Shown here: piece by piece, positions 1 through 8,200 of the stretch
Numbering within the stretch: the first letter of the stretch is position 1
How the letters are laid out: every line of letters begins with the position of its first letter
Assembly (NCBI RefSeq): GCF_000202835.1
Contig: NC_015186.1
Span: 1,612,001 to 1,676,000, forward strand
Origin: Acidiphilium multivorum AIU301
GTDB taxonomy: Bacteria; Pseudomonadota; Alphaproteobacteria; Acetobacterales; Acetobacteraceae
Reading direction: 5' to 3'
Length of the DNA stretch: 64,000 nt
Notes under the pieces: generated by a model
What the model saw: the letters and a program-made list of their open reading frames with translations, nothing else
The model's database searches: none
Told to the model about the DNA's origin: nothing
Made by a program: the position numbers and the translations under genes

Positions 1-62
1 CCGCCATCGGGGCGGACGGGATGGTGAGCATCATGGCGTTTCCGGACCGGATGTTCAAATGA
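1..62 (+). CDS. C-terminal fragment of an unidentified protein
   Basis: An open frame enters from the left edge and ends at a TGA at 60-62. The visible tail of 19 residues ends in FPDRMFK. The next small gene could start inside this stop (ATGA at 59-62), which is a typical operon junction and supports the fragment being real. Too little is visible to assign a family. Confidence 0.35.
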   Translation, partial: AIGADGMVSIMAFPDRMFK

Positions 63-88
63 CCACAGGCGGAGAAAGGGAGACGGAC

Positions 89-265
89 ATGCAGGTGCAG
101 ATGACCGACGAGGAACGGAGCAAGGACGAGTTCTTCCAGCGCGTTGCCCAGCTTTCGGAAGAGATGGTGGCGCGGCACGGGCGGGAATTCACGATGGGCA
201 CGCTTGTGCTCGCCGCGCGCTGGATCGCGGAGAACCGGATCGGCAGCGAGACGGCGCCGTCCTGA
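89..265 (+). CDS. small hypothetical protein (58 aa)
   Basis: A short acidic N-terminal helix region (MTDEERSKDEFF) is followed by an amphipathic stretch ending WIAENRIGSE. I chose the ATG at 89 because a GGGAG Shine-Dalgarno lies six bases upstream. An alternative ATG at 59 overlaps the previous stop and would add ten residues, with no ribosome site. There is no signal peptide and no membrane segment. I do not recognise the family. It probably shares an operon with the gene entering from the left edge. Confidence 0.5.
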   Translation: MQVQMTDEERSKDEFFQRVAQLSEEMVARHGREFTMGTLVLAARWIAENRIGSETAPS

Positions 266-272
266 CGGCGTT

Positions 273-536
273 TCAGGGGCTCCGCCGGCGATAGAGAATG
301 CACGCGGCGCGCAGCAGCGAGGCGAGATTGTCGATATCGCCGAACCAGTCCTCCGCCTCATCGTGGAGCAGGGCGATCAGACGCGGGACGGAGACGCCTT
401 CCGCCGTGGCGATCTCGCCCAGCGCGTCCCAGAAGACGCGTTCGAGCCGCACGCTGGTCGACCGGCCGGAGAGCCGGACCGAGCGGCTGGTCTGGGCGAA
501 ATCCGCAGGGTCGCGGCCTTGCAGAAGATTGCACAT
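273..536 (-). CDS. ribbon-helix-helix domain protein (87 aa)
   Basis: The protein matches the small alphaproteobacterial ribbon-helix-helix family, with a beta-strand and helix core near residues 20-60 (SVRLERVFWDALGEIA, then SVPRLIALLHDEA) and a conserved tail NLASLLRAACI. Such proteins are predicted DNA-binding regulators, often of unknown target. The ATG at 536 is preceded by a strong AGGGAGG ribosome site, so the longer upstream frame (to 608) is not used. It is convergent with the small gene ending at 265. Confidence 0.75.
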   Translation of the reverse strand: MCNLLQGRDPADFAQTSRSVRLSGRSTSVRLERVFWDALGEIATAEGVSVPRLIALLHDEAEDWFGDIDNLASLLRAACILYRRRSP

Positions 537-770
537 CGTTCCTCCCTGCCGCCGCCTTGGTGGCGCCGGCTTCGGGTTCATGACCCGGTTCAGGCACAAC
601 CCGTGCAAACGCGGTGCCAGCGCGGCAAGGACAACCGGAACCGAAGGATTTCGTGCCGGACCGGTGATCGGCGCCTGGCGCTCGCTGCTCAGAAACGGAA
701 CGATCGTGCGCGGGTTCTGTTCTGCTTCAGGTCAAAGCCGGGCCGCCGCGGAAGCCGCGGGATGGACGGG

Positions 771-799
771 TTGGGCTGCGGGCGGGACGCCCGTATAAC
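771..799 (+). promoter_or_regulatory. candidate promoter of the glyoxalase-like gene
   Basis: TTGGGC (771-776) and TATAAC (794-799) are 17 bases apart. The spacer contains a perfect 6-base inverted repeat with a 3-base loop (779-793). Start would be near 806, leaving a short leader with a GGAG-rich ribosome site before the ATG at 828. The rest of 609-827 shows no gene. The -35 match is only partial. Confidence 0.4.
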
Positions 800-827
800 C
801 CGCATCGGAGAAAAGGAGAGACGACGC

Positions 828-1223
828 ATGGCCAAAGCGATCCACAGCATGATCCGCGTGCTCGACGAGGCGCGCTCGATCGCGTTCTACGCGCAGGCTT
901 TCGGCCTGGAGATCGCAGATCGGCTCGATTTCGACACGTTCACGCTGGTCTACATGAGCAATGCGGAAAATGATTTTGAACTCGAACTGACGATCAACAA
1001 GGGCCGCACCGAACCCTATGCGCTCGGCGATGGCTATGGCCATATCGCCTTCTGCGTCGACGATCTCGACGCCGAGCACGCGCGGTTCGACGCGGCGGGC
1101 TGGGCGCCGCGCAAGATCGTCGAGTTCAGGCGCGACGGCACGCTGCTCGCGCGGTTCTTTTTCGTTGCCGATCCGGACGGATATCAGATCGAGGTGCTGC
1201 AACGCCACGGCCGCTATCGCTGA
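828..1223 (+). CDS. gloA: VOC-family protein, glyoxalase I-like (131 aa)
   Basis: The length and fold match bacterial lactoylglutathione lyase, which isomerises the methylglyoxal-glutathione hemithioacetal to S-lactoylglutathione in the cytosol. All four metal-ligand positions of the E. coli enzyme appear conserved: His6, Glu53 (in ELELT), His72 (in YGHIAF) and Glu122 (in YQIEVL). The ATG at 828 follows a double purine-rich ribosome site (GGAG, AAAAGGAGAG). Other VOC proteins share the fold, so substrate is family-level inference. Confidence 0.75.
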   Translation: MAKAIHSMIRVLDEARSIAFYAQAFGLEIADRLDFDTFTLVYMSNAENDFELELTINKGRTEPYALGDGYGHIAFCVDDLDAEHARFDAAGWAPRKIVEFRRDGTLLARFFFVADPDGYQIEVLQRHGRYR

Positions 1224-1244
1224 GCGGCCGGGGACGGCTCAGCG
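1218..1244. terminator. hairpin spanning both convergent stop codons
   Basis: Perfect 8-base arms (1218-1225 and 1237-1244) enclose an 11-base GC-rich loop. The hairpin contains the stop codon of the glyoxalase-like gene (1221-1223) and, on the other strand, that of the small membrane protein (1239-1241). There is no U-tract, so it may act as a bidirectional mRNA 3' end or a processing barrier. Confidence 0.45.
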
Positions 1245-1442
1245 GAAGGCGCAGCCCGGCTTCATGCCAAGCCGCCGCAGCAGCATGGCGGCGGGGCAGA
1301 AGCCGGTGATACCGGCCTGGAACAGGTTGAGCCCCACCAGCGCGGTGAGGACGTAGAACCACGGGCTCACCAGCCAGCCCAGCGCGAGACTGAGCAGCAC
1401 CATGAAACCCGCGAAGCTGAGAACGGTCTTGTCCACATTCAT
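1239..1442 (-). CDS. DUF2892 (YgaP-like) inner-membrane protein (67 aa)
   Basis: Two hydrophobic helices (about residues 8-25 and 28-47) are followed by a short basic tail with GFCPAAMLLRRLGM. This matches the DUF2892 membrane module found at the C-terminus of the E. coli rhodanese YgaP and as a stand-alone protein beside sulfide-oxidation genes. Its position downstream of sqr and trxC suggests a role in sulfane-sulfur handling at the membrane. The ATG at 1442 gives the usual family start MNVDKTV; an upstream ATG at 1469 would add nine residues. Confidence 0.8.
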   Translation of the reverse strand: MNVDKTVLSFAGFMVLLSLALGWLVSPWFYVLTALVGLNLFQAGITGFCPAAMLLRRLGMKPGCAFR

Positions 1443-1463
1443 GACAGCATGTCCCTTGCCCTG

Positions 1464-1565
1464 GAGCACTTTCCGATCCTGCTGGATCGGATGTCGTGCT
1501 CCATCATATTGATAACCTGAGCATCCTTATCCGATCAGATGACGCCATCTGATCGGATGATGCTC
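1464..1565. repeat. tandem pair of REP-like palindromes
   Basis: Two nested inverted repeats share one design: outer GAGCA/TGCTC arms and an inner TCCGATC/GATCGGA stem. Copy 1 has outer arms at 1464-1469 and 1496-1501, and inner arms at 1472-1479 and 1484-1491. Copy 2 has outer arms at 1519-1525 and 1559-1565, and perfect 12-base inner arms at 1530-1541 and 1546-1557. They lie between the YgaP-like gene and trxC. They may be REP/BIME-type elements, and could separate expression of the two genes. Confidence 0.7.
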
Positions 1566-1571
1566 TGAACA

Positions 1572-2018
1572 TCACGCCGCCGCCGCGAGGTGGCGGCGCG
1601 CGAAATCGACGATCGCCTGAGCGCTCATGGCCCCGGCGCTCTGGCCGATGACCCGACCGCCCCTGAGCAGGAACAGCGCCGGGATGCCGCGCACGCCGAG
1701 GCGGGCGGAGATCTCCGGCGCCTCGTCGGCATTGAGCTTGAGCAGCCGGACCTCCGGTTCGAGGATGGTGGCCGCCTGCTCGAATTGCGGCGCCATCATC
1801 CGGCACGGTCCGCACCAGGGCGCCCAGACATCGAGCAGGAGGGGAATCCCGTCCCGCTCGGCGTGGCGCTCGAAGCCGGCCTGGTCGACCTCGACGGGAT
1901 GGCCGTCGAACAGCTTGCGGTGGCAGGCGCCGCATTGCGCGGCCTGCGCCGGGCGCGCCGGCGGGATGCGGTTCACCGCGCCGCAATGCGGACAGACGAG
2001 ATGGGTTGCGTCAGCCAT
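1572..2018 (-). CDS. trxC: thioredoxin 2, zinc-binding (148 aa)
   Basis: A cytosolic thiol-disulfide reductase. The N-terminal extension carries the two zinc cysteine pairs of TrxC (Cys9/Cys12 and Cys29/Cys32). The thioredoxin domain has the WCGPC active site (Cys69, Cys72) and the cis-proline strand GIPALF. The length equals that of E. coli TrxC (139 aa) plus a few residues. The start overlaps the end of sqr by eight bases, so the two are translated together, which points to a role in releasing or reducing persulfides made by SQR. Confidence 0.92.
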   Translation of the reverse strand: MADATHLVCPHCGAVNRIPPARPAQAAQCGACHRKLFDGHPVEVDQAGFERHAERDGIPLLLDVWAPWCGPCRMMAPQFEQAATILEPEVRLLKLNADEAPEISARLGVRGIPALFLLRGGRVIGQSAGAMSAQAIVDFARRHLAAAA

Positions 2019-3318
2019 GGCCCGCGCCTTTCGCCGGCTTGCGGTCGTTGTGGTGAATCTTCGTGATGTTGAGCTGCTTCATCAGGAAGCGCTCGTAGAA
2101 GGGCTCGCTCTCGCCGGCGCGGATCTTGCGGAGGAAATACTTCTCGAAGGCGACTTTCGCGAGATGCACCCAGGCGCCGGTCGAGGCCCAGTTGACGTCG
2201 CGCGGCGGGATCTGCGGCTGGGCGACGAAGGCCACGCCGCCATCGCCGAAATCGGCAAGGCAGACGGCGTTCCACGTCGCCCGCGCGTGCGGCGCCTCGC
2301 CGCGCAGCAGCGCGCCGATATTGTGGGCGGTGGCGGTGACCATCGATTCGATCATGAAACCTGTCTTCGGCACACCGACCGGCACCGGCGTCTTGCCCAC
2401 CGGCGGGATCGCGACGCAGACGCCGACGCTGAAGACGTTCGGATAGGCCGGGTTGCGCTGGTGCTCATCGATCAGCACGAAGCCGCGCGGATTGACCAGC
2501 CCCTCGATGCCGCGCAGCGCCGGCACGCCGCGGAAGGCGGGCAGGAACATGGTGAAGCGGCTGGGCAGCTCGTGGGTTGCGATCGTCTGGCCGTCCGCGC
2601 CGACTTCCTCGGCCACCACCTTTTCGGCATCCACCGCGGCAATCTTCGCGTTGGTGATCCATTTGATGTGGCGGTGGCGCAACTCGCTCTCCATCAGCGA
2701 CTTGGTGTCGCCCACGCCATCGAGCCCGAGGTGGCCGATATAGGGTTCGGAGGTGACGAAGGTCATCGGCACCTTGCTGCGCAGGCGGCGCTTGCGCAGT
2801 TCGCGATCGAGGATGAAGGCGAATTCGTAGGCCGGGCCGAAGCAGGACGCGCCCTGCACCGCGCCGACGACGACCGGCCCCGGATTGGCGCAGAAGCGCT
2901 CGAACACCTCGAAAGCGGCGGCGGCATGGTCGGTCTGGCAGATCGAGACGGTGTTCTGCCCGGGGCCGCAGCCGGGAATCTCGTCGAAGGCGAGTTCGGG
3001 GCCGGTGGCGATGATGAGATAATCGTAGGGAATGCTCTCGCCGCCATTGAGCTCGACGCGGTTTTCGGCCGGATGCACGCGGGCGGCACCCTCGGTGCGG
3101 AAGGTGATGTTCTTGCGGCGCGTCACCTTGTCGAGCGAGACCTCGATGTCGGCGCGCTCGCGCCAGCCGACGGCGACCCAAGGGTTGGACGGGGTGAACT
3201 GGAACGTGTTCCGCTCGCCGATCAGCGTGATCCTGTCTTCCGGCCGGATCTGTCCCGCGGTTTCGAACGCGGCGAGCGTGCCGCCAAGCCCCGCCCCAAG
3301 GACCACAATCTCTGCCAT
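2011..3318 (-). CDS. sqr: sulfide:quinone oxidoreductase, type I-like (435 aa)
   Basis: A membrane-associated flavoprotein that oxidises sulfide to sulfane sulfur or polysulfide and passes electrons to quinone. The N-terminal Rossmann motif GAGLGG (residues 8-13) binds FAD. Long stretches match the Acidithiobacillus ferrooxidans enzyme as I recall it (SNPWVAVGW, GASCFGPAYE, EPYIGHLG, PKTGFMIESM, KVAFEKYF). The three redox cysteines are present at 127, 159 and 353. It overlaps trxC by eight bases. A ribosome site AGGAAA precedes the ATG. The upstream region carries an FNR-type box. Confidence 0.93.
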   Translation of the reverse strand: MAEIVVLGAGLGGTLAAFETAGQIRPEDRITLIGERNTFQFTPSNPWVAVGWRERADIEVSLDKVTRRKNITFRTEGAARVHPAENRVELNGGESIPYDYLIIATGPELAFDEIPGCGPGQNTVSICQTDHAAAAFEVFERFCANPGPVVVGAVQGASCFGPAYEFAFILDRELRKRRLRSKVPMTFVTSEPYIGHLGLDGVGDTKSLMESELRHRHIKWITNAKIAAVDAEKVVAEEVGADGQTIATHELPSRFTMFLPAFRGVPALRGIEGLVNPRGFVLIDEHQRNPAYPNVFSVGVCVAIPPVGKTPVPVGVPKTGFMIESMVTATAHNIGALLRGEAPHARATWNAVCLADFGDGGVAFVAQPQIPPRDVNWASTGAWVHLAKVAFEKYFLRKIRAGESEPFYERFLMKQLNITKIHHNDRKPAKGAGHG

Positions 3319-3374
3319 GCTTTCCTGCCTTTCCGAGCGCTCCGGCGAAGGCGGCGCTCCGCCGCGCCCGGAGG

Positions 3375-3416
3375 GATGTTAATTGGTTTGCGGCGACGCC
3401 GGCTTGACCTGGATCA
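3375..3416 (-). promoter_or_regulatory. FNR-type class II promoter of sqr
   Basis: The box TTGACCTGGATCAA (3403-3416) matches the FNR/FixK-family consensus TTGAT-N4-ATCAA at nine of ten positions and has the symmetric TTGA-N6-TCAA core. On the minus strand, TAACAT (3375-3380) sits exactly where a -10 belongs if the box is centred at -41.5 from a start at 3368. That is the classic class II activator geometry. Regulation by oxygen is inferred from the family. Confidence 0.6.
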
Positions 3417-3486
3417 ACGCCCGCGCCGGCAGCCGGGAGAAAACTGCGAAAGCGCGGTGCGGCCGGTCGATCCGGCGCCGCCACGT

Positions 3487-3517
3487 TTGACAATATATGC
3501 ATATATTCGTATATACG
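3487..3517 (+). promoter_or_regulatory. bigR promoter with overlapping AT-rich operator
   Basis: A consensus -35 TTGACA (3487-3492) and -10 TATATA (3510-3515) are 17 bases apart. Two perfect palindromes overlie them: 14 bases at 3493-3506 filling the spacer and 10 bases at 3508-3517 covering the -10. BigR/SqrR proteins bind AT-rich palindromes of this kind, so autoregulation is likely. The expected start (about 3521-3523) coincides with the ATG at 3523, so the transcript may be leaderless. Confidence 0.75.
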
Positions 3518-3522
3518 CAAGT

Positions 3523-3879
3523 ATGAAACTGGATATCGACGCGATGAACCTGGCGGCCGACGAGGCCAGCGATCTGCTGAAGTCGCTGGCCAACCGGCAC
3601 CGCCTGCTCATTCTCTGCCAGCTGCTCGACGGCGAGCGGTCGGTGGGCGAGCTGGTCGCGTTCCTGCAGATCCGCGACAGCGCGGTCTCCCAGCACCTCG
3701 CGCTGCTGCGCAAGGACGGGCTGGTGACCGCCCGGCGCGAAGGGCAGAGCATCCGGTATTCGATCGCCAGCGCGCCGGCCCGCACGGTGATTTCGGCCCT
3801 TGCCGGAATCTATTGTAGCCCGGAGGGCGTCACCTGCGCGGTGCCCGATCCTTCATCGACAACGGAGATTTCGACATGA
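3523..3879 (+). CDS. bigR: persulfide-sensing ArsR-family repressor, BigR/SqrR-like (118 aa)
   Basis: A winged-helix ArsR repressor: recognition region about residues 36-72 (DSAVSQHLALLRKDGLV). The two cysteines Cys32 (LLILCQLL) and Cys98 (AGIYCSP) are 66 residues apart, the same spacing as the sensor cysteines of Xylella BigR (42/108) and Rhodobacter SqrR (41/107). They form a tetrasulfide bridge and release DNA when persulfide rises. No Shine-Dalgarno is visible before the ATG, consistent with a leaderless mRNA. The stop overlaps the rhodanese start by four bases (ATGA). Confidence 0.85.
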   Translation: MKLDIDAMNLAADEASDLLKSLANRHRLLILCQLLDGERSVGELVAFLQIRDSAVSQHLALLRKDGLVTARREGQSIRYSIASAPARTVISALAGIYCSPEGVTCAVPDPSSTTEIST

Positions 3880-4238
3880 CGACACCTTCCAAGCTGCGCG
3901 ACCTCGACCCCGCCACCGTGCATGACGACCTGCGCGCCGGACGCATCCTGCTGGTCGATGTGCGCGAGCCGCAGGAATTCGCGGTGGAGCGCATTCACGG
4001 CGCGATGCTGTTCCCGCTCTCCACCTTCGATCCGGCGATGCTGCCGCAGGACCCGGGCAAGCCGATCGTCTTCCAGTGCGGCTCGGGCAAGCGCTCGGCG
4101 ATGGCGGCGGCGAAGTGCCGCGAGGCCGGCATCGCGGTGAACGCTCATCTCGCCGGCGGCATGATGGCGTGGAAGGCGGCGGGGATGCCGTATGTCTCGC
4201 TCGATTCCGCCACCGGCCAGGTGGTCGACCGCCGCTGA
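3876..4238 (+). CDS. single-domain rhodanese (120 aa)
   Basis: A cytosolic sulfurtransferase that carries sulfane sulfur as a cysteine persulfide. It is a single rhodanese domain with the N-terminal VDVREPQEF strand and the active-site loop CGSGKRS (Cys68). Its start overlaps the regulator by four bases, so the two are co-translated and the gene is almost certainly under persulfide control. The likely partners are the divergent SQR and thioredoxin, to which it could pass sulfur. Confidence 0.9.
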   Translation: MTTPSKLRDLDPATVHDDLRAGRILLVDVREPQEFAVERIHGAMLFPLSTFDPAMLPQDPGKPIVFQCGSGKRSAMAAAKCREAGIAVNAHLAGGMMAWKAAGMPYVSLDSATGQVVDRR

Positions 4239-4278
4239 CCTCCCGCCCGCCGCACCGTCCCCGACAAGGAACGACAGC

Positions 4279-5289
4279 ATGCCCCGCAAGCCATTCCTCC
4301 TCTCGCTGCTGCTGCCGCTCCTGCTCCTGTCGGGGATGGCGGCGGGCGCCACAACACCCGTCTCGACCTTTACCGTCGCCGCCCGCATGGTGCCGGACCA
4401 GAAGGCCGTGTTCGCCACCGTCGAAAGCCGCAACGTGGTGCCGGCGCGCACGCGGATCGGCGGCACCGTCACCGCGCTTTCGGTGCATGACGGCGACAGC
4501 GTGACGGCGGGTCAGGTCATCGCCACCGTGCATGACCAGAAGCTCGAATTGCAGATCAAGGCGCTGGATGCCGAGATTGCGGGGCTGCGGGCCAGCCTCG
4601 TCCAGGCGCAGACCGATCTGCGGCGCACCGAGGCGCTGGCGCATAGCGGCGCGGTATCGCGCCAGCAGCTCGACCAGGCGCGGACGGCGGTGGACGTTGC
4701 CGCCAGCACGCTCCGCGCGCGGATCGCGCAGCGCGCCGTGGCCGCCCAGCAGCAGGACGAGGGCGCGGTGCTGGCGCCGATCGCCGGGCGGGTGCTGACC
4801 GTGCCGGTGACCGACGGCACGGTGGTGCTGCCGGGGGACACGATCGCCACGGTCGCCGAGCAGAACTTCATTCTCCGCCTGCGGATCCCCGAGCGGCACG
4901 CGCTGCATCTGAAGGCCGGCGACATGGTGCGGCTGGATGGCGGCGAATTCGGCCTTACCGGCGCGCGGTTCGGCCGCATCACCCTGGTCTATCCGCAGAT
5001 CGTCGCCGGCGAGGTGCGCGCCGATGCCGAGGTGAAGGGGATCGGCAGCTACTTCGTGGGCGAGCGCGTGCGCGTTTTCGTCCCGGCCGGCGAGCGGCGG
5101 ACGATCGTGGTGCCGTCAGGCTTCGTCTTCACCCGCTTCGGCCAGGATTACGTGAGGCTGCGGCAGAAGGATGGCAGCGTGATCGACGCGCCGGTGCAGC
5201 GGGGGCTGCCGCTGCCGACCCGCGCGATGCCGGACGGGTTGCAGATCCTCGCCGGCCTGGTGCCGGGTGACGTGCTGGTGCGGCCGTGA
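4279..5289 (+). CDS. RND efflux periplasmic adaptor subunit (336 aa)
   Basis: A membrane-fusion protein that links an RND pump to an outer-membrane channel. A signal peptide or N-terminal anchor occupies residues 1-23, followed by a biotinyl-lipoyl half (TRIGGTVTALSVHDGDSV), an alpha-helical hairpin (about 90-150), the second lipoyl half (VLAPIAGRVL) and beta-barrel domains. AAGGA precedes the ATG. It follows the rhodanese by 40 bases and its stop overlaps the GTG of the pump. No outer-membrane factor is encoded nearby. Confidence 0.88.
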   Translation: MPRKPFLLSLLLPLLLLSGMAAGATTPVSTFTVAARMVPDQKAVFATVESRNVVPARTRIGGTVTALSVHDGDSVTAGQVIATVHDQKLELQIKALDAEIAGLRASLVQAQTDLRRTEALAHSGAVSRQQLDQARTAVDVAASTLRARIAQRAVAAQQQDEGAVLAPIAGRVLTVPVTDGTVVLPGDTIATVAEQNFILRLRIPERHALHLKAGDMVRLDGGEFGLTGARFGRITLVYPQIVAGEVRADAEVKGIGSYFVGERVRVFVPAGERRTIVVPSGFVFTRFGQDYVRLRQKDGSVIDAPVQRGLPLPTRAMPDGLQILAGLVPGDVLVRP

Positions 5290-8200
5290 GGCTCGGCATT
5301 TCCGGGCGGCTCGCCCGCGCCTTCATCCGCTCGCCGCTGACGCCGCTGTTCCTGCTCGCGGCGCTGGCGGCCGGGCTGGTCGCCATCACCACCATTCCGC
5401 GCGACGAGGACCCGCAGATCCATGTCCCGATGGTGGACGTGATGGTGCAGGCGAACGGGCTCAAGGCGGCGGATGCCGCGGAACTCGTGACCAAGCCGCT
5501 CGAGACGATCCTGAAGGCGATTCCGGGCGTCAAGCATATCTACAGCGAGACCCGCGACGACCAGGTTCTGGTCACCGCCCGCTTCAGGGTGGGGACCAAC
5601 GAGGACGCCGCCGTGGTGCGGGTGAACGACAAGATCCGCGCCAACATGAACCGCATCCCGATCGGCATTCCGCCGCCGCTGGTGGTCGGGCGCGGGATCG
5701 ACGATGTCGCGATCCTCACCCTCACCCTCGCGCCGAAGCCGGGGGCGGCGACGCACTGGACCCAGGGCGCGCTGTCGCAAATCGCGACCAAGCTGCAGGA
5801 TCAGCTGATCAAGGTGCCGAATGTCGGGCTCAGCTACATCGCCGGGTCGGACCCGATGCAGATCCGCGTCGAACCCGAACCCGACAAGCTGATGCTCTAC
5901 GGCGTGACGCTGCAGCAGCTCGCTTCGCGGGTGGCCGATGCCAACCGCAGCTTCATCGCCGGGCGCGTGTTCGACCATGGCGAGCTGCGCGACGTGGCGG
6001 CGGGGCAGACGCTGTTCGGCGTGCCGGATATCGGCCTGCTGCTGATCACCACGCGGGACGGGCGGCCGGTCTATCTGCGGGATGTCGCGCATGTCGTCGT
6101 CGGGCCGGCGCCGCTGCAGAGCCATGTCTTCGCCATCACCCATGAAGGCAAGGCCTGGCACACGGCGCCCGCCGTGACGGTGGCGCTGGCCAAGCGCGCG
6201 GGCAGCAACGCCGTGGTGGTGGCCGATGACGCGCTGAAGCGGGTGAAGAGCCTCGAGGGGTCGCTCATCCCCTCCGACATCTCGGTGCAGGTGACGCGGG
6301 ATTACGGGCGCACCGCCAACGAGAAGGCGAACGAGCTGCTGTTCCATCTCGGGCTGGCGACGATTTCGATCGTCGTGCTGATCGCCTTCGCGGTGGGCTG
6401 GCGCGAGGCGGTGGTGACGCTGGTGGTGATTCCGACGACCATTCTCGCCACCGTGTTCGCCTCGGAACTGATGGGCTACTCGATCAACCGGGTGAGCCTG
6501 TTTGCGCTGATCTTCGCCATCGGCATCCTGGTGGACGATGCGATCGTGGTGGTGGAGAACATCGCAAGGCACTGGGCGATGCCGGGCACGCGCTCGCGCC
6601 GGCGGGCGGCGATCGAGGCGGTCGCGGAAGTGGGCAACCCGACCGTCGTCGCGACGCTGACGGTGATCGCCGCGCTGCTGCCGATGCTGTTCGTCTCCGG
6701 GCTGATGGGGCCATACATGGCGCCGATCCCGGTGAACGCCTCGGCGGCGATGGCGTTCTCGTTCTTCGTCGCGATGATCATCGCCCCGTGGCTGATGTAC
6801 AAGCTGGCCGGGCGGGACCGGTTCGCCGAGGAAGACAGGGCGGGAGAAATCGAGTTCCTCGAACTGACGACCCCTGCCCTCGCCCATGAGGCGGGTGCTG
6901 CGGCGGCGCATCCGGACCGGCTCGGGCGGCTCTACCGCGCCGTTGCCGCACCGATCCTGCGCACGCGGCGCCGGGCCGGGTTGTTTCTCGCCCTGGTCGG
7001 CATCGCCACGATCGCCGCCTGCGCGATGTTTTACACCGAGGCGGTGACGGTGAAGCTGCTGCCGTTCGACAACAAGTCGAGCCTGAACGTGCTGCTCGAC
7101 CTGCCCGCCGGCAGCACCGTGCAGCAGACCGAGCAGACGCTGTTCGCCGCGGCGCGGATCGCCGAGACGATGCCCGAGGTGCGGGCCCTGCAGGTGTATG
7201 CCGGCACGCCGCAGCCCTTCGACTTCAACGGGCTGGTGCGGCATTACTACCTGCGCGACCAGCCCTGGCAGGGCGACCTGCATGTGATGCTGACGCCGAA
7301 GGGCGACCGCTCGCAGCAGAGCCACCAGATCGCGGGCGAGCTGCGCCGGCGCCTGCTGAAACGCCTGCCCCTGCCGCATGGGGCGGTGCTGAAAGTGGTC
7401 GAGGCGCCGCCGGGTCCTCCGGTACTCGCCACCCTGCTCGCCGAGATCTACGGCCCGAACGAGGCGACGCGCCTTGCCGTGGCGCGGGAGGTGAAGAAGC
7501 TGTTCAGGAAGGTGCCCTATATCGTCGATATCGACGATTCCTGGGGGCATCGGCAGAAGCAGCTGCATATCGCGATCGACCAGGACCGGCTGGAATATTT
7601 CGGCGTGCGGCAGGCCGATGTCTATGACACGATCCAGGACCTCTTCGGCGGCATGAAGGTCGGCTATTCCTATCGCGGCGAGAACCGGCTGCCGATCGAA
7701 ATCGCGATCGGCCTGCCCAACCACGCGCTCGACTGGAGCCAGCAACTGGCGGACACGCCGGTGCCGGCCAATGCGGTGCCGGCGGACAAGTCGGTCGTCG
7801 AACTCGGGCAGGTGGTGCACGTGACGCGCACGGAGGGATCGCGCGTGCTCTACCGGCGCGACGGGCATTTCGCCGACATGGTCACCGCCGAGCTGGACGG
7901 GAAGTTCGAGGCGCCGATCTATGCGATGTTCGCGGTGGACAAGCTGATCAACCAGCATGACTGGGGCAAGCTGCCGAAACCGACGATCAGCTTCCGCGGC
8001 CAGCCGGCGAGCGAGGCGCACCCGACCCTGCTGTGGGACGGCGAGTGGGAGATCACCTATGTCACGTTCCGCGACATGGGGGCGGCGTTCCTCGTCGCGC
8101 TGCTCGGCATCTACGTGCTGGTGGTCGCGCAGTTCCGCAGCTTCAAGGTGCCGTTGCTGGTGCTCACCCCGGTGCCGCTGACGCTGATCGGCATCATGCC

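Noticed and set aside
1627-3879. A 750-residue plus-strand frame across trxC and sqr, ending in the regulator
   Set aside because: Only the last 118 residues (from 3523) match a protein. The upstream part is antisense to trxC and sqr.
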